A DNA stretch of 64,000 nucleotides. Source: Streptomyces sp. NBC_01478 (GTDB taxonomy: Bacteria; Actinomycetota; Actinomycetes; Streptomycetales; Streptomycetaceae). The notes beneath the pieces are model-generated. The model searched no databases and was not told where the DNA came from. It saw only the letters and a program-made list of their open reading frames with translations. Shown in pieces: positions 50,906 through 59,407 of this stretch. Position numbers and translations under genes: made by a program. The stretch spans positions 1,798,001-1,862,000 of the forward strand of contig NZ_CP109444.1 in the NCBI RefSeq assembly GCF_036227225.1, written 5' to 3'. Positions within the stretch are counted from its first letter, which is position 1; each line of letters begins with the position of its first letter.

Positions 50906-51829
50906 ATGAGCTCCCCCACTGGGCCCGCGTCCGGCCTGCCAGTACGAATGCCGCGACCTCGCCAGCCCGGGCGGCACCGCCGACCCGAGCCGCTGGCGGC
51001 TCCCGAGGGCGCGCCCGCGTTCGTCCTCGCTGTACCGGGTACGCCCAGCGCCGCCACGCGCAGCCTCGCCGAGGAGGTCGTGAGCATCGCGCGCTCCGAG
51101 CTGCCCGGCCTGGACGGCCGCATCGGTTATCTCGACGGGGACGACTCGGAGTTCCCCACGCTGACGTCCGTGCTCGCGCACGCCGCCGAGGAGCGCACCG
51201 CCCGCTTCGAGCAGGCCAGGGCCGCCGGCGCCGACGTCAAGGAGCCCGACGGCCCGGTGGCCGTCGTGGTGCCGCTGCTCGCCGGTCCGGACAGCGCACT
51301 GCTGCGCCAGGTCCGCCAGGCCGTCATGGACAGCCGGGTCGCGGCCGATCTGACCGATGTGCTCGGCCCGCACCCGTTGCTCGCCGAGGCGCTGCACGTG
51401 CGGCTGTCCGAGGCGGGTCTGGCCCGTGCCGACCGCGCCCGGCTGTTCACCGTGGCGACCGCCGCTGACGGCATCATCCTCGCGTCCGTGGGTGGCGAGG
51501 AGGCCGTGCAGGCGGCCGGTATCACCGGCATGCTGCTCGCCGCGCGCCTCGCCGTGCCGGTGATGGCGGCGGCGCTGGACCAGGAGGGTTCGATCGCGGC
51601 CATCGCGGAGCAACTGCGTTCCTCGGGTTCGCAGCAACTCGCGCTGGCGCCCTATCTGATCGGCCCCGAGATCGACCCGGCCCTGCTCGATGCGGCCGCC
51701 GCCGAGGCCGGCTGTGCCACCGCCGAGGCGCTCGGCCCGTACCCGGCGATCGGCAAGCTCGCGCTCGCCAAGTACACGACGGCGCTGGGCATCGCCTCGC
51801 CGCAGCAGCAGGGCGCTCCGGTTCGCTGA
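50906..51829 (+). CDS. CbiX/sirohydrochlorin chelatase-like protein
   Basis: 307 residues, ATG at 50906. After a Pro/Arg-rich N-terminus of about 38 residues, two chelatase-like halves follow: PAFVLAVPGTPSAATRSLAEEVVSIARSELPGLDGRIGYLDGDDSEF and GIILASVGGEEAVQ...IGPEIDPALLDAAAAEAG. The usual metal His residues of class II chelatases (GHGS) appear replaced by VPGTPS, so metal insertion is doubtful. Related Streptomyces proteins are annotated CbiX. It ends at a strong terminator. Confidence 0.8.
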   Translation: MSSPTGPASGLPVRMPRPRQPGRHRRPEPLAAPEGAPAFVLAVPGTPSAATRSLAEEVVSIARSELPGLDGRIGYLDGDDSEFPTLTSVLAHAAEERTARFEQARAAGADVKEPDGPVAVVVPLLAGPDSALLRQVRQAVMDSRVAADLTDVLGPHPLLAEALHVRLSEAGLARADRARLFTVATAADGIILASVGGEEAVQAAGITGMLLAARLAVPVMAAALDQEGSIAAIAEQLRSSGSQQLALAPYLIGPEIDPALLDAAAAEAGCATAEALGPYPAIGKLALAKYTTALGIASPQQQGAPVR

Positions 51830-51856
51830 CCCACCCCGTACACGGAACGCCGTAGC

Positions 51857-51897
51857 GCCGAAAGGGCCCCTCCTCACGCGGGAGTGGGCCCTTCGGC
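51857..51897. terminator. Hairpin terminator between converging genes
   Basis: GCCGAAAGGGCCC pairs with GGGCCCTTCGGC, with an inner CTCC/GGGAG stem; one A is bulged. It lies between stops at 51829 and 51921. Confidence 0.85.
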
Positions 51898-51920
51898 ATG
51901 TCCTGGAGTCGGTTGCGGCT

Positions 51921-52955
51921 TCAGTCGAACACCACGCAGGACGCGGCGGGCACCTTGACCGAGCCGCCGCGTCGCGGGACGCCCGTCGCCGGGTCGACGG
52001 CGAACCACGTGACGTCTCCGGAGCGTTCGTTCGCCACGTACAGGTGTCCCCCGGCCTCGGTGAGCGCGCGCGGCCAGTGGCCCTCGCAGGGCACCGTCCC
52101 GACCAGCCGCAGCCCCTCGCCCTCGACCGCGAGCACGGACAGCACGTCCTCGCCGCGGGTCGCCGTCCAGACGAAGCGGCCGTCCGGCGAGGCCACGATG
52201 CCCGAGGGGTAGGCGGCCTCACCGTCCGGGGAGCCCGGCAGGACCGATGTCTCGGTCAGCGGCTGCAGTGAGCCGCTCTCCGCGTCCCAGCGGCAGACGG
52301 TGACGGTCGGGGCGAGTTCGTTGAGGACGTAGGCGAGACCGCCGTCGGGATGGAAGGCCAGGTGGCGGGGGCCCGAGCCGGGCCTGAGCGCGATCTCGCG
52401 ATGCAGTACGGGACGGCCGTCCTCCAGCGTGCACACCCGCACGGAGTCGGTGCCGAGGTCGACGCTGACCGCCCAGCGGCCGCTCGGGTCGGGCTGGATC
52501 TGGTGGGCGTGCGGAACGTGCTGGCGCTGCTCGTGCGGGCCGGAGCCGGTGTGCCGGAGCTGTCCGGAGGAGCTGCCGGCCAGGGTGCCGTCCGGGCGGA
52601 CCGGCACGGCGGTGACGCTGCCGGAGCCGTAGTCGGCGGTCAGCACGTGCCCCGCGAACAGGCTCAGGTGGGTCGGTCCCGCGCCGACGCGCACCGGCGT
52701 CCCGAGCAGCTCGGGCTTGTCGTCGATGACGCGGTACGCGGCCACCGCGCCCTCGGCCGTCTCGCTGACGGCGTAGAGGGTGTCCCCGTCGGGTGCCAGG
52801 GCGAGATACGAGGGGTCGGGAACGCCGTCGACACCGCTCACGACGGTCAGCGCGCCGCTCTCCGCGTCCACGGCCGCCGTGACGACACCCGGGCCGCCCG
52901 CCGCCGTGAACGACCCGATGAAGGCCCGTCGTTCCCGCCTGTCGCCGTCTGCCAC
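51921..52955 (-). CDS. Lactonase-family seven-bladed beta-propeller protein (6-phosphogluconolactonase-like)
   Basis: 344 residues, GTG at 52955 (GAGAGGGGA upstream). RAFIGSFTAAGGPGVVTAAVD and repeated blades (DPSYLALAPDGDTLYAVSE, GPRHLAFHPDGGLAYVLNEL, YPSGIVASPDGRFVWTATRGED, WPRALTEAGGHLYVANERSGDV) define the Pgl/muconate-lactonising propeller family. It may hydrolyse 6-phosphogluconolactone or another sugar lactone; no signal peptide. A DasR-like palindrome is 82 bases upstream, which suggests amino-sugar control. Confidence 0.88.
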   Translation of the reverse strand: MADGDRRERRAFIGSFTAAGGPGVVTAAVDAESGALTVVSGVDGVPDPSYLALAPDGDTLYAVSETAEGAVAAYRVIDDKPELLGTPVRVGAGPTHLSLFAGHVLTADYGSGSVTAVPVRPDGTLAGSSSGQLRHTGSGPHEQRQHVPHAHQIQPDPSGRWAVSVDLGTDSVRVCTLEDGRPVLHREIALRPGSGPRHLAFHPDGGLAYVLNELAPTVTVCRWDAESGSLQPLTETSVLPGSPDGEAAYPSGIVASPDGRFVWTATRGEDVLSVLAVEGEGLRLVGTVPCEGHWPRALTEAGGHLYVANERSGDVTWFAVDPATGVPRRGGSVKVPAASCVVFD

Positions 52956-53036
52956 GGCTGTCCCCTCTCGGTCTGTGCTCCGGTCCGTGCTCCGGCTCTG
53001 TGCTGTCGGGGCTGACGGTAGCAGTCGATCATGACC

Positions 53037-53046
53037 GGTCTAGACC
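53037..53046. promoter_or_regulatory. DasR-like operator upstream of the lactonase gene
   Basis: GGTCTAGACC with flanks giving ACCGGTCTAGACCAAA, close to the DasR (dre) consensus ACTGGTCTAGACCA; one core-flank mismatch (C for T). The TAG in it is also the stop of the decayed FUSC copy. Confidence 0.5.
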
Positions 53047-53313
53047 AAAGTGCCGAGTCTGTTCGAGCGGGACATGGCGGAGCGTGCGCGCAGCGGCTCG
53101 GCGAGTTCGGCGAGGGCGCGTTCCAGGCCGTGGAGGTGGACGCCGGTGCGGGTTCGGCGCGCGGCCGGGCAGAGTCGACCGTGAGCCGCGACGTGTCACC
53201 CTCGGCGAGCGCCTCGCCCCCGGCCTCGATGCGCCGGCAGGCGGCAGGCGGCAGGCAGCAGGCAGCAGGCAGCAGGCGAGCGGATGTCGTGCGCGGCCTC
53301 CGCCTTTGCCTTC
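53038..53313 (-). pseudogene. Decayed partial duplicate of the 3' end of the adjacent FUSC gene
   Basis: Bases 53083-53139 align with 53358-53414 at a shift of 275 with few mismatches; further in, the shift is 273, so a 2-base difference breaks the frame. In pieces the copy encodes HDIRS, CRRIEAGGEALAEGDTSRLT and (other frame) HLHGLERALAELAEPLRARS, matching the FUSC C-terminus. A 7-bp repeat has expanded inside it (53236-53277). No start remains; it ends at a TAG within the DasR-like palindrome. Confidence 0.75.
53236..53277. repeat. Six tandem 7-bp repeats (GGCAGGC x3, AGCAGGC x3)
   Basis: Six head-to-tail heptamers: three GGCAGGC then three AGCAGGC. The intact FUSC copy has a single such unit at the matching place, so the array arose by slippage after duplication. 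Seven is not a multiple of three, so each gain shifts frame. Confidence 0.85.
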
Positions 53314-53329
53314 GCCAGGCCGAACCGGC

Positions 53330-54823
53330 TCAGGCTCCGACGAGCCGCGAACCAGACCGTGCGCGCAGCGGCTCCGCCAGTTCCGCGAGGGCGCGTTCCA
53401 GGCCGTGGAGGTGGGCCAGCGCGGGCTCCGTCGGCGGCCTGGCCTCGGTGGCCGTAAGACGTGCCGTATCGCCGTCGGTGAGTGCCTCGACCGCGATCTC
53501 GACGCGCCAGCAGGCGGCGGCCAGGCGGGTGTCGTGGGAGGCCTCGGGGTCTGCGGCCACGGCGGCGAGGCCGCGGATCTCACGGGCGCAGTCGTCGAGC
53601 AGGGCGAGTACTCGGCGGGCGCGGCGCTTGCGGCCGAGTGTCGGGTTCAGCGGGTGCACCAAGGGGGCCACGGAGAGCCGTACCCGGCCGAGGAGTTGCT
53701 CCAGTTCGGCGACCCGTCCGGCGGGGTCGGCCGTCGTGGAACCGGCGAGGCGGGCGGCGGCCTCGGCGGTGCAGGTGTGGACGCAGCGCAGGGCGCGTTG
53801 GATCCAGGCGTCGGTGGTGGTGTGCGTGGTCACCGGCAGCACGAGCAGGACGGCCAGTACGGCACCGAGCGCGCCGACGCCGGTCTCCGCGAACCGCAGG
53901 GCCAGCAGGCCGGGGTTCAGGACGCCGAGGAGGCCGTAGAGCAGCTCGGCCATCAAGGTCACCGAGAGCATCATCCACGTGTAGGAGACGGCGGCCGAGT
54001 AGAAGATCAGGAAGACGCAGGCGGCGACCAGGATCGCGGTGGGGACAGGTGCGCCGTGGACCGGTACGGCGACGAGCAGGCCCAGGGCGATGCCGAGGAC
54101 CGTGCCGAGGACGCGGCGGAAGCCGCGGATCACGGTCTCGCCGCGCGAGGCGGTGTTGACGAAGATCCACCAGGTGGCGCCGACGGCCCAGTACCAGCGC
54201 TGCCCGGACACCAACTGGCCCACCACAAGGGCGAATCCGGCGCCCGCGGTCGCCTGGACGGCCTGTCGGGTGGTCACCCGGGCCAGCCCGCGGCCGGTCG
54301 GCGGGGCGGGTACGGCGGGCGGGGGCAGCCGGCGCTCGTAGCACCACAGGCCGAAGCGGACCGCCGCCGCGGTGAGCACGGAGAGGGCCACGGCGGCGTA
54401 GAGCATGGGCAGTTGGTCAGTGGTCGCGTGCAGGAACTGGGCCACGAAGAAGGTCATGAACGCGAAGACGCCGAGGCTGTGGCCGCGCGGTCCCCAGCGG
54501 CGGGCGTAGACGCCGGCGCCGACCACGGCGAGGAAGGTGAGGTCCCGGGCGACGGGGTGGTCGTGCAGTTCGGCCGCGGCGGCGAGCACCGGCAGGCCCA
54601 CGCAGGGCAGCAGCGCGGTGGTGACGGCCTGCCCGCGCACCGTGGCGTCCGTCACCGTGAACAGGGCGAGCAGCGCGGCGAGACCGCCGGTCACGGTGCC
54701 CGCGAGGGACTGGCCGGTGAGCCCGCACACGACGACCGCCAGACCGATGCCGAGAACGGCCCGCGCGGCGAAACGCAACCGCGTCCGCCCCGGGTCCGGA
54801 GCCACGAACACCCGCTTCAGCAC
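53330..54823 (-). CDS. FUSC-family membrane protein
   Basis: 497 residues from GTG at 54823 (AAGGGGCGGGGAAG upstream). Two sets of membrane helices: FAARAVLGIGLAVVVCGLTGQSLAGTVTGGLAALLALFTV to VYARRWGPRGHSLGVFAFMTFFVAQF, and QAVQATAGAGFALVVGQLVSGQRWYWAVGATWWIFVNTASRGETVIRGFRRVLGT to LAELLYGLLGV. The motif RWYWAVGATWWIFVNTASRGE is typical of FUSC exporters. It is divergent from an AsnC regulator and its own 3' end is duplicated downstream. Confidence 0.88.
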   Translation of the reverse strand: MLKRVFVAPDPGRTRLRFAARAVLGIGLAVVVCGLTGQSLAGTVTGGLAALLALFTVTDATVRGQAVTTALLPCVGLPVLAAAAELHDHPVARDLTFLAVVGAGVYARRWGPRGHSLGVFAFMTFFVAQFLHATTDQLPMLYAAVALSVLTAAAVRFGLWCYERRLPPPAVPAPPTGRGLARVTTRQAVQATAGAGFALVVGQLVSGQRWYWAVGATWWIFVNTASRGETVIRGFRRVLGTVLGIALGLLVAVPVHGAPVPTAILVAACVFLIFYSAAVSYTWMMLSVTLMAELLYGLLGVLNPGLLALRFAETGVGALGAVLAVLLVLPVTTHTTTDAWIQRALRCVHTCTAEAAARLAGSTTADPAGRVAELEQLLGRVRLSVAPLVHPLNPTLGRKRRARRVLALLDDCAREIRGLAAVAADPEASHDTRLAAACWRVEIAVEALTDGDTARLTATEARPPTEPALAHLHGLERALAELAEPLRARSGSRLVGA

Positions 54824-54945
54824 TGCTTCCCCGCCCCTTGCGCACACCCACATGAAAAAGGCGCCGCGGAGGTCCGCAGCGCCATCGACATGTCCATCAC
54901 AGCACCATCGAGGCGACTGGCTCAAGTGCCTCTCGACTCACTGGA

Positions 54946-54984
54946 CCATTGGCACAGCTCTTGGAAGTAGAGCCATTGGTACAG
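54946..54984. promoter_or_regulatory. Direct repeats upstream of the AsnC gene
   Basis: CCATTGGCACAG (54946-54957) and CCATTGGTACAG (54973-54984), 27 bp apart. The second includes the -10 TACAGT. Lrp/AsnC proteins often bind phased sites like this; target could be both divergent genes. Confidence 0.45.
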
Positions 54985-54985
54985 T
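54980..54985 (+). promoter_or_regulatory. -10 box of the leaderless AsnC gene
   Basis: TACAGT, 8 bases before ATG at 54994. Confidence 0.45.
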
Positions 54986-54993
54986 CGTGTGCC

Positions 54994-55470
54994 ATGAGCG
55001 TGGACGAACTCGACACCCGCATCCTGCGGCTGCTCCTGGAGCAGCCGCGTACCAGCGTGCGCGAGTACGCCCGGCTGCTCGGCGTCGCGCGCGGCACGCT
55101 CCAGGCGCGGCTGGACCGGCTGGAGCGGGACGGGGTGATCACCGGCACCGGCCCCTACCTCTCCCCCGCCGCGCTCGGGCACCCGGTGCTCGCGTTCGTG
55201 CACATCGAGGTCACCCAGGGGCATCTCGACGAGGTCGGGGACGCGCTGGCCGCCGTGCCGGAGATCGTCGAGGCGTTCTCGATCACCGGGGGCGGGGATC
55301 TGCTCACCCGCGTCGTGGCGCGGGACAACGGTCATCTGGAGGATGTGATCCAGCGGCTGATCAGCCTGCCCGGGGTGGTCCGCACCCGGACCGAGATGGT
55401 GTTGCGCGAGCGTGTCCCGCACCGCCTGCTGCCGCTGGTGGAGGCGGTCGGCCGCGCGGCCGGGAAGTGA
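54994..55470 (+). CDS. Lrp/AsnC-family transcriptional regulator
   Basis: 158 residues, ATG at 54994. N-terminal HTH: VDELDTRILRLLLEQPRTSVREYARLLGVARGTLQARLDRLERDGVITGTGPYLSP; C-terminal RAM-type domain: LAFVHIEVTQGHLDEVGDALAAVPEIVEAFSITGGGDLLTRVVARDNGHLEDVIQRLISLPGV. It should sense an amino acid or similar ligand. It is divergent from the FUSC exporter with shared direct repeats between. Confidence 0.92.
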   Translation: MSVDELDTRILRLLLEQPRTSVREYARLLGVARGTLQARLDRLERDGVITGTGPYLSPAALGHPVLAFVHIEVTQGHLDEVGDALAAVPEIVEAFSITGGGDLLTRVVARDNGHLEDVIQRLISLPGVVRTRTEMVLRERVPHRLLPLVEAVGRAAGK

Positions 55471-55510
55471 CCCCTCGGCATCCCTTGGCGTCCCTTGGCA
55501 TCCTGATCCC

Positions 55511-56188
55511 ATGAGCGATCCCGGCGGCCTCTCGGTCATCTTCGATCTCGACGGAACACTCGTGGACAGCGAGCCGAACTACTACGAAGCCACCCGGCAG
55601 ACCCTCGCCGAGCACGGCGTCCCGGACTTCACCTGGGAACAGCACGAGCGCTACGTCGGCATCAGCACCCAGGAGACCCTTGTCCTCCTGAAGGAGCGCC
55701 ACGGCCTGAAGGCGCCGGTGGAGGAGCTGCTCGCGGAGACGAACCGCCACTATCTGGCGCTGGCCAGGGCCGCCACCCGCGTGTACCCGGAGATGCGGAA
55801 GTTCGTGGAGCTGCTGGCGGCCGAGGGGGTGCCGATGGCGGTGGCCTCGGGTTCGTCGCCGGAGGCCATCGAGGCGATCCTGGCGGGCACCGGGCTCGAC
55901 GCGTGGCTGCGGACCGCGGTCTCGGCGGACGAGGTGGCGCGGGGCAAGCCCGCGCCGGACGTCTTCCTGGAGGCCGCGCGGCGGCTCGGGTCGGCTCCGG
56001 CCGACTGTGCGGTCCTGGAGGACGCGGCTCCGGGCGCGGCGGCGGCGCACGCGGCCGGGATGCGCTGCATCGCGATCCCGTACGTGGCCGCGCAGGCCGA
56101 CGCCCCCGAGTTCGCGACGGCGGGCCTGCTACTGCGGGGCGGCCAGGCGGAGTTCAGCGCGCAGGGGGCGTACGACTGGCTGACCTGA
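55511..56188 (+). CDS. HAD-family phosphatase
   Basis: 225 residues, ATG at 55511. HAD motifs: IFDLDGTLVDSEPNY, VASGSSPEAIEAIL, RGKPAPDVFL, LEDAAPGAAAAHAAGM. It is a beta-phosphoglucomutase/phosphatase-like member of the GPH/YcjU group; substrate unknown. A triplicated CCTTGGC/GGCATCC-type repeat precedes the gene (55478-55505). Confidence 0.92.
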   Translation: MSDPGGLSVIFDLDGTLVDSEPNYYEATRQTLAEHGVPDFTWEQHERYVGISTQETLVLLKERHGLKAPVEELLAETNRHYLALARAATRVYPEMRKFVELLAAEGVPMAVASGSSPEAIEAILAGTGLDAWLRTAVSADEVARGKPAPDVFLEAARRLGSAPADCAVLEDAAPGAAAAHAAGMRCIAIPYVAAQADAPEFATAGLLLRGGQAEFSAQGAYDWLT

Positions 56189-56267
56189 CCTGACCACCAG
56201 GGCCGCCGGAAGAAGTCCGAGTGAAACCCGAATGCGCCCGCTTGTTCGGTTCTGGGAGCATGCCGGA

Positions 56268-58463
56268 ATGATCGACCGACTCGAACCGCTGGTCCTCCGC
56301 CACACGTTCCGCATCCCCCTCCCCACGGCTCCCGTGAGTGAAAGCCCCACGGGTCCCCTGGGTGAAGGCGCCGTCGCCGCGCGGCAGTTCGACGCCGCGT
56401 TGCTCACCGTGGGCTTCAAGCTCTCCGCGGATCTGCTGGAACGGCTGTCGGTGCTGCCCGAGGAGACGGTCGTCCGTATCGCCGGACGCACGCTGCGGAC
56501 CGTCCGCGAGCTGGTCGGCGATCACGTGCGGCACAACGCCTACTTCATCGACTTCCCGAAGAACGTGCCCTCCACCGAGGACTTCTGGATGGAGTGCCTG
56601 CTCGACGCGCTCCGCGACGAGAAGACGCGCGCCGGAACACTGGCCGAGATGTGGACCGGCGTGGTGAACCTGCTCAGCCTGCCGACGTACGGCCGATACC
56701 AGCACACGTACGCCGAACTGCTCGCCGTGCAGGACGAGTTGATCGCGGCGGCCGGCGACCGGCTCACGGTGCTGCACCCGGGCGGCCACCTGGTCGACGA
56801 ACTCACCGCGCTGTACCTGGCGTTGGCCGGCAGCACCACACCCCTGGGCGAGGAGCACCAGCGCGATCTGCGCGCCCTGGCCGAGCGCTGCGCCGACGGG
56901 CCGCAGCCCGAGGCGATCCCGGTCCGGGAGAACCGCGCGCTCGTCAACCAGGCCCGCCTGAAGGCCGGTTCGGAGCTTCTGGTGGACACTGTCACCGATG
57001 TGCTGCGGCTGGCCTGCGCCCTGTCGGACGGCGAGGTGTCGCTGCTGGCGCCGACCCGCTTCCGCTCGCAGTCCCGCCCGGTGCGGCGGGCGCTGCTCGC
57101 CGCGCTGGACTCGGTGGTCGCCGCGTCGCCAGCAAAGCTCGCCGACGTGGCCGTGCACCGCGAGGCGTGGAAGCGGCTCGGTGAGCGGCTGCACCCGCAC
57201 GAGTACCCGCGGTGGCCGCACGCCGCCGAGGTGTTCGCGGTCGCGCGCGGCGAGCGGAAGGCACCCTCGTTCGACGGCCGGGTCGAGGAACTCCTCGCTG
57301 CGGACGACCTGTTGGGAGCCGTGGCACTGCTGAGGTCCGCGCCCGGCAAGCTGTTCCGCGCGCTGGACCGGCTGCTGCGCACGGCGCGCACGCAGGAGGA
57401 GCGGGACGCCGTGGCGGCCGCCGCCGAGCAGGTCGCGCCCGAGGTGTCGGGCCGTGTCGTGCTGTCGGTGCGCGAGCATCTGCACAACCGGGCCCGGGAG
57501 ACCGGGCAGTTGCGGGTCTTCGTGAACCGGCGCGGCCGGGCCTGGGTGACCGACGACGAGCGGTCGGTCGTAGGACCGGTGGAGCGGGCGCGGCTGATTG
57601 CCGCGCTCGACGACGAGACGCGGCGTCGACTGCCCGTCGTGGAGCGGCTGTTGGTCGATCCGGAGGTGCTCGACGTGGCGCTGCCGTTGAGCGGGAAGGC
57701 GACGGCGGCCGGGCTCGGGGTGCTGCCGCGCGGGTCGTTGTCGGCGGTGGAGGGCGAGTTGCTGCGCTTCTTCGTGTACTGGAAGGAGGCGAAGCGGCGT
57801 ACCGACTTCGACCTGTCCGCGCTGATGCTGAACGCCGACTACTCGACGAACGCGTGGTTGTCGTACACCTCGCTCACCGAGGTCGAGGGCGAGCACTCCG
57901 GTGACATCGTCGAAGCACCGGACGGGGCCTCGGAGTTCATCAATCTGCGGCTGGGTTCCGTCCGCGGGGCGTTCGTCGTGCCGCAGGTCAACATCTTCGC
58001 GGGTGAGGGCTTCGAGGAGGTCGAGGAGTCGTTCTTCGGGTTCATGCTGCGCGAGGGCGAGCAGCGGGGGCGGCCGTTCGAGCCGCGTACCGTGCGGATG
58101 AAGTCGGAGCTGCGCGGGGCGGGCCGGGTCGCGCTGCCGCTGGTGTTCCTGCGCGGGGACGACGGTGGCTGGCGGGCGAAGTGGCTGCACCTGTATCTCA
58201 AAGGCAGTCCGTCGGCGAACCGGGTGGAGGAGAACCGGGTGACGGTGGCGACGCTGCTGCGCGGCATCGTCGAGCGTGAGCAGCTCACCGTGCGCCATCT
58301 CGTCGAGCTGATGACCGGGGAGGGGACCACGGTGACCCTGTGGGACGGCGAGACGGTCCCGGACGGACCGGTCACCTACATCGGTCTGCGCCGCCCGGAC
58401 GAGCTGCCCGAGGGTTCGCGGATCGTGACTCCCGAAAATCTGCGCGACCTGATCCCCGCGTGA
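56268..58463 (+). CDS. Large TerD-like protein of unknown function
   Basis: 731 residues from ATG at 56268, chosen because GGGAG lies 9 bases upstream; ATG at 56232 would add 12 residues. The first 450 residues are helical with no recognised domain (RQFDAALLTVGFKLSADLLERLSVLPEE...). The C-terminal third resembles TerD-type stress domains: RRTDFDLSALMLNADYSTNAWLSYTSLTEVEGEHSGDIVEAPDGASEFINLRL. Similar to the MXAN_6230/SCO0854 group without its RING part. Likely a stress protein linked to tellurite-resistance type signalling. Confidence 0.72.
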   Translation: MIDRLEPLVLRHTFRIPLPTAPVSESPTGPLGEGAVAARQFDAALLTVGFKLSADLLERLSVLPEETVVRIAGRTLRTVRELVGDHVRHNAYFIDFPKNVPSTEDFWMECLLDALRDEKTRAGTLAEMWTGVVNLLSLPTYGRYQHTYAELLAVQDELIAAAGDRLTVLHPGGHLVDELTALYLALAGSTTPLGEEHQRDLRALAERCADGPQPEAIPVRENRALVNQARLKAGSELLVDTVTDVLRLACALSDGEVSLLAPTRFRSQSRPVRRALLAALDSVVAASPAKLADVAVHREAWKRLGERLHPHEYPRWPHAAEVFAVARGERKAPSFDGRVEELLAADDLLGAVALLRSAPGKLFRALDRLLRTARTQEERDAVAAAAEQVAPEVSGRVVLSVREHLHNRARETGQLRVFVNRRGRAWVTDDERSVVGPVERARLIAALDDETRRRLPVVERLLVDPEVLDVALPLSGKATAAGLGVLPRGSLSAVEGELLRFFVYWKEAKRRTDFDLSALMLNADYSTNAWLSYTSLTEVEGEHSGDIVEAPDGASEFINLRLGSVRGAFVVPQVNIFAGEGFEEVEESFFGFMLREGEQRGRPFEPRTVRMKSELRGAGRVALPLVFLRGDDGGWRAKWLHLYLKGSPSANRVEENRVTVATLLRGIVEREQLTVRHLVELMTGEGTTVTLWDGETVPDGPVTYIGLRRPDELPEGSRIVTPENLRDLIPA

Positions 58464-58570
58464 CTGATAGCGTCGGTCGCGGCGAGGCCATGAACGGGCT
58501 TCCTTCTCCATCCCTTATTGCCTTCGGGCTAAAGAATCCAGTCCGTTCGCTTTCCTCGCCCTCGACGTTC

Positions 58571-58606
58571 CGTGAGGGGTGCCCCAGGGCGCCCCTCACG
58601 TTCTTT
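58571..58606 (+). terminator. Hairpin terminator with T-rich tail
   Basis: CGTGAGGGG (58571-58579) pairs with CCCCTCACG (58592-58600), inner GCCC/GGGC pairing, followed by TTCTTT. Lies after the TerD-like gene; the preceding 58500-58560 stretch is lower in GC with no gene seen. Confidence 0.8.
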
Positions 58607-58673
58607 CTCCGCCCAAACCCCACTTCACCCACTTGTGGGACAATCCTCTATGCGCGGACGAAAGGCCACTTCA

Positions 58674-59354
58674 GTGAGCGGAACGTATGACGGGTCCGAC
58701 TACGCCGGCCTGCGGCTCGACCGCACCGGCCAGGCCGAGGCCTTCGACGCCATCGGGGACCGGTACGACGAGGCCTTCCCGCACAAGGAGGGCCAGATCG
58801 GCGCGGGCGACTGGCTGATCAAGTCCCTCCCCCCGGGCTCCCGCGTGCTGGACCTCGGCTCCGGCACGGGCGTGCCGACCGCCCGGCAACTGGCCGACGC
58901 AGGTCTCGAGGTCGTCGGCGTGGACCTGTCCGCCGGGATGGTGGAGCTGGCCCGGGGGTACGTCCCCACCGCCACGTTCCACCAGCTCGACCTCGCGGAG
59001 CTGCGCCCGGGCGGCCCCCGTGACCTGGGCCGTTTCGACGGTGTCGCCGCGTTCTTCTCCCTGCTCATGCTTCCGCGCGCGGAGATCCCGCTCGCCCTGC
59101 GCACGATCCACCACCTGCTCACCCCGGGCGGACTGTTCGCCCTGTCGATGGTGGAGGCCCATGTGGACGACTTCGCGATCCCCTTCCTCGGCCACACGAT
59201 CAGGGTCTCCGGCTATCTCCTCGAAGACCTGCACAAGATCCTCGACACGGCGGGCTTCGAGATCGTGAAGGAGACCTCCTACACCTACGCCCCGGCGGTC
59301 GCCGACGTCCCGCCCGAGGAACAGGTCTTCCTGTGCTGCCGACGGCGCGACTGA
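58674..59354 (+). CDS. SAM-dependent class I methyltransferase
   Basis: 226 residues from GTG at 58674 (AAAGG 8 bases upstream; ATG at 58650 also in frame). Motif I SRVLDLGSGTGVPTARQLADAG, then VVGVDLSAGMVELAR, and LTPGGLFALSM. Substrate unknown; UbiE/Coq5-like small-molecule methylase. It is followed 53 bases later by the SpoIIE phosphatase. Confidence 0.9.
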   Translation: MSGTYDGSDYAGLRLDRTGQAEAFDAIGDRYDEAFPHKEGQIGAGDWLIKSLPPGSRVLDLGSGTGVPTARQLADAGLEVVGVDLSAGMVELARGYVPTATFHQLDLAELRPGGPRDLGRFDGVAAFFSLLMLPRAEIPLALRTIHHLLTPGGLFALSMVEAHVDDFAIPFLGHTIRVSGYLLEDLHKILDTAGFEIVKETSYTYAPAVADVPPEEQVFLCCRRRD

Positions 59355-59407
59355 CGCCGTAGCACCGACACGGCGGCCATGCCGCACCAGTGGACGGGAC
59401 GAAGCGC

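Noticed and set aside
58340..58690. Small plus-strand open frame between the TerD-like and methyltransferase genes
   Set aside because: It overlaps the TerD-like gene end and a terminator hairpin, and has no ribosome site or recognisable domain.
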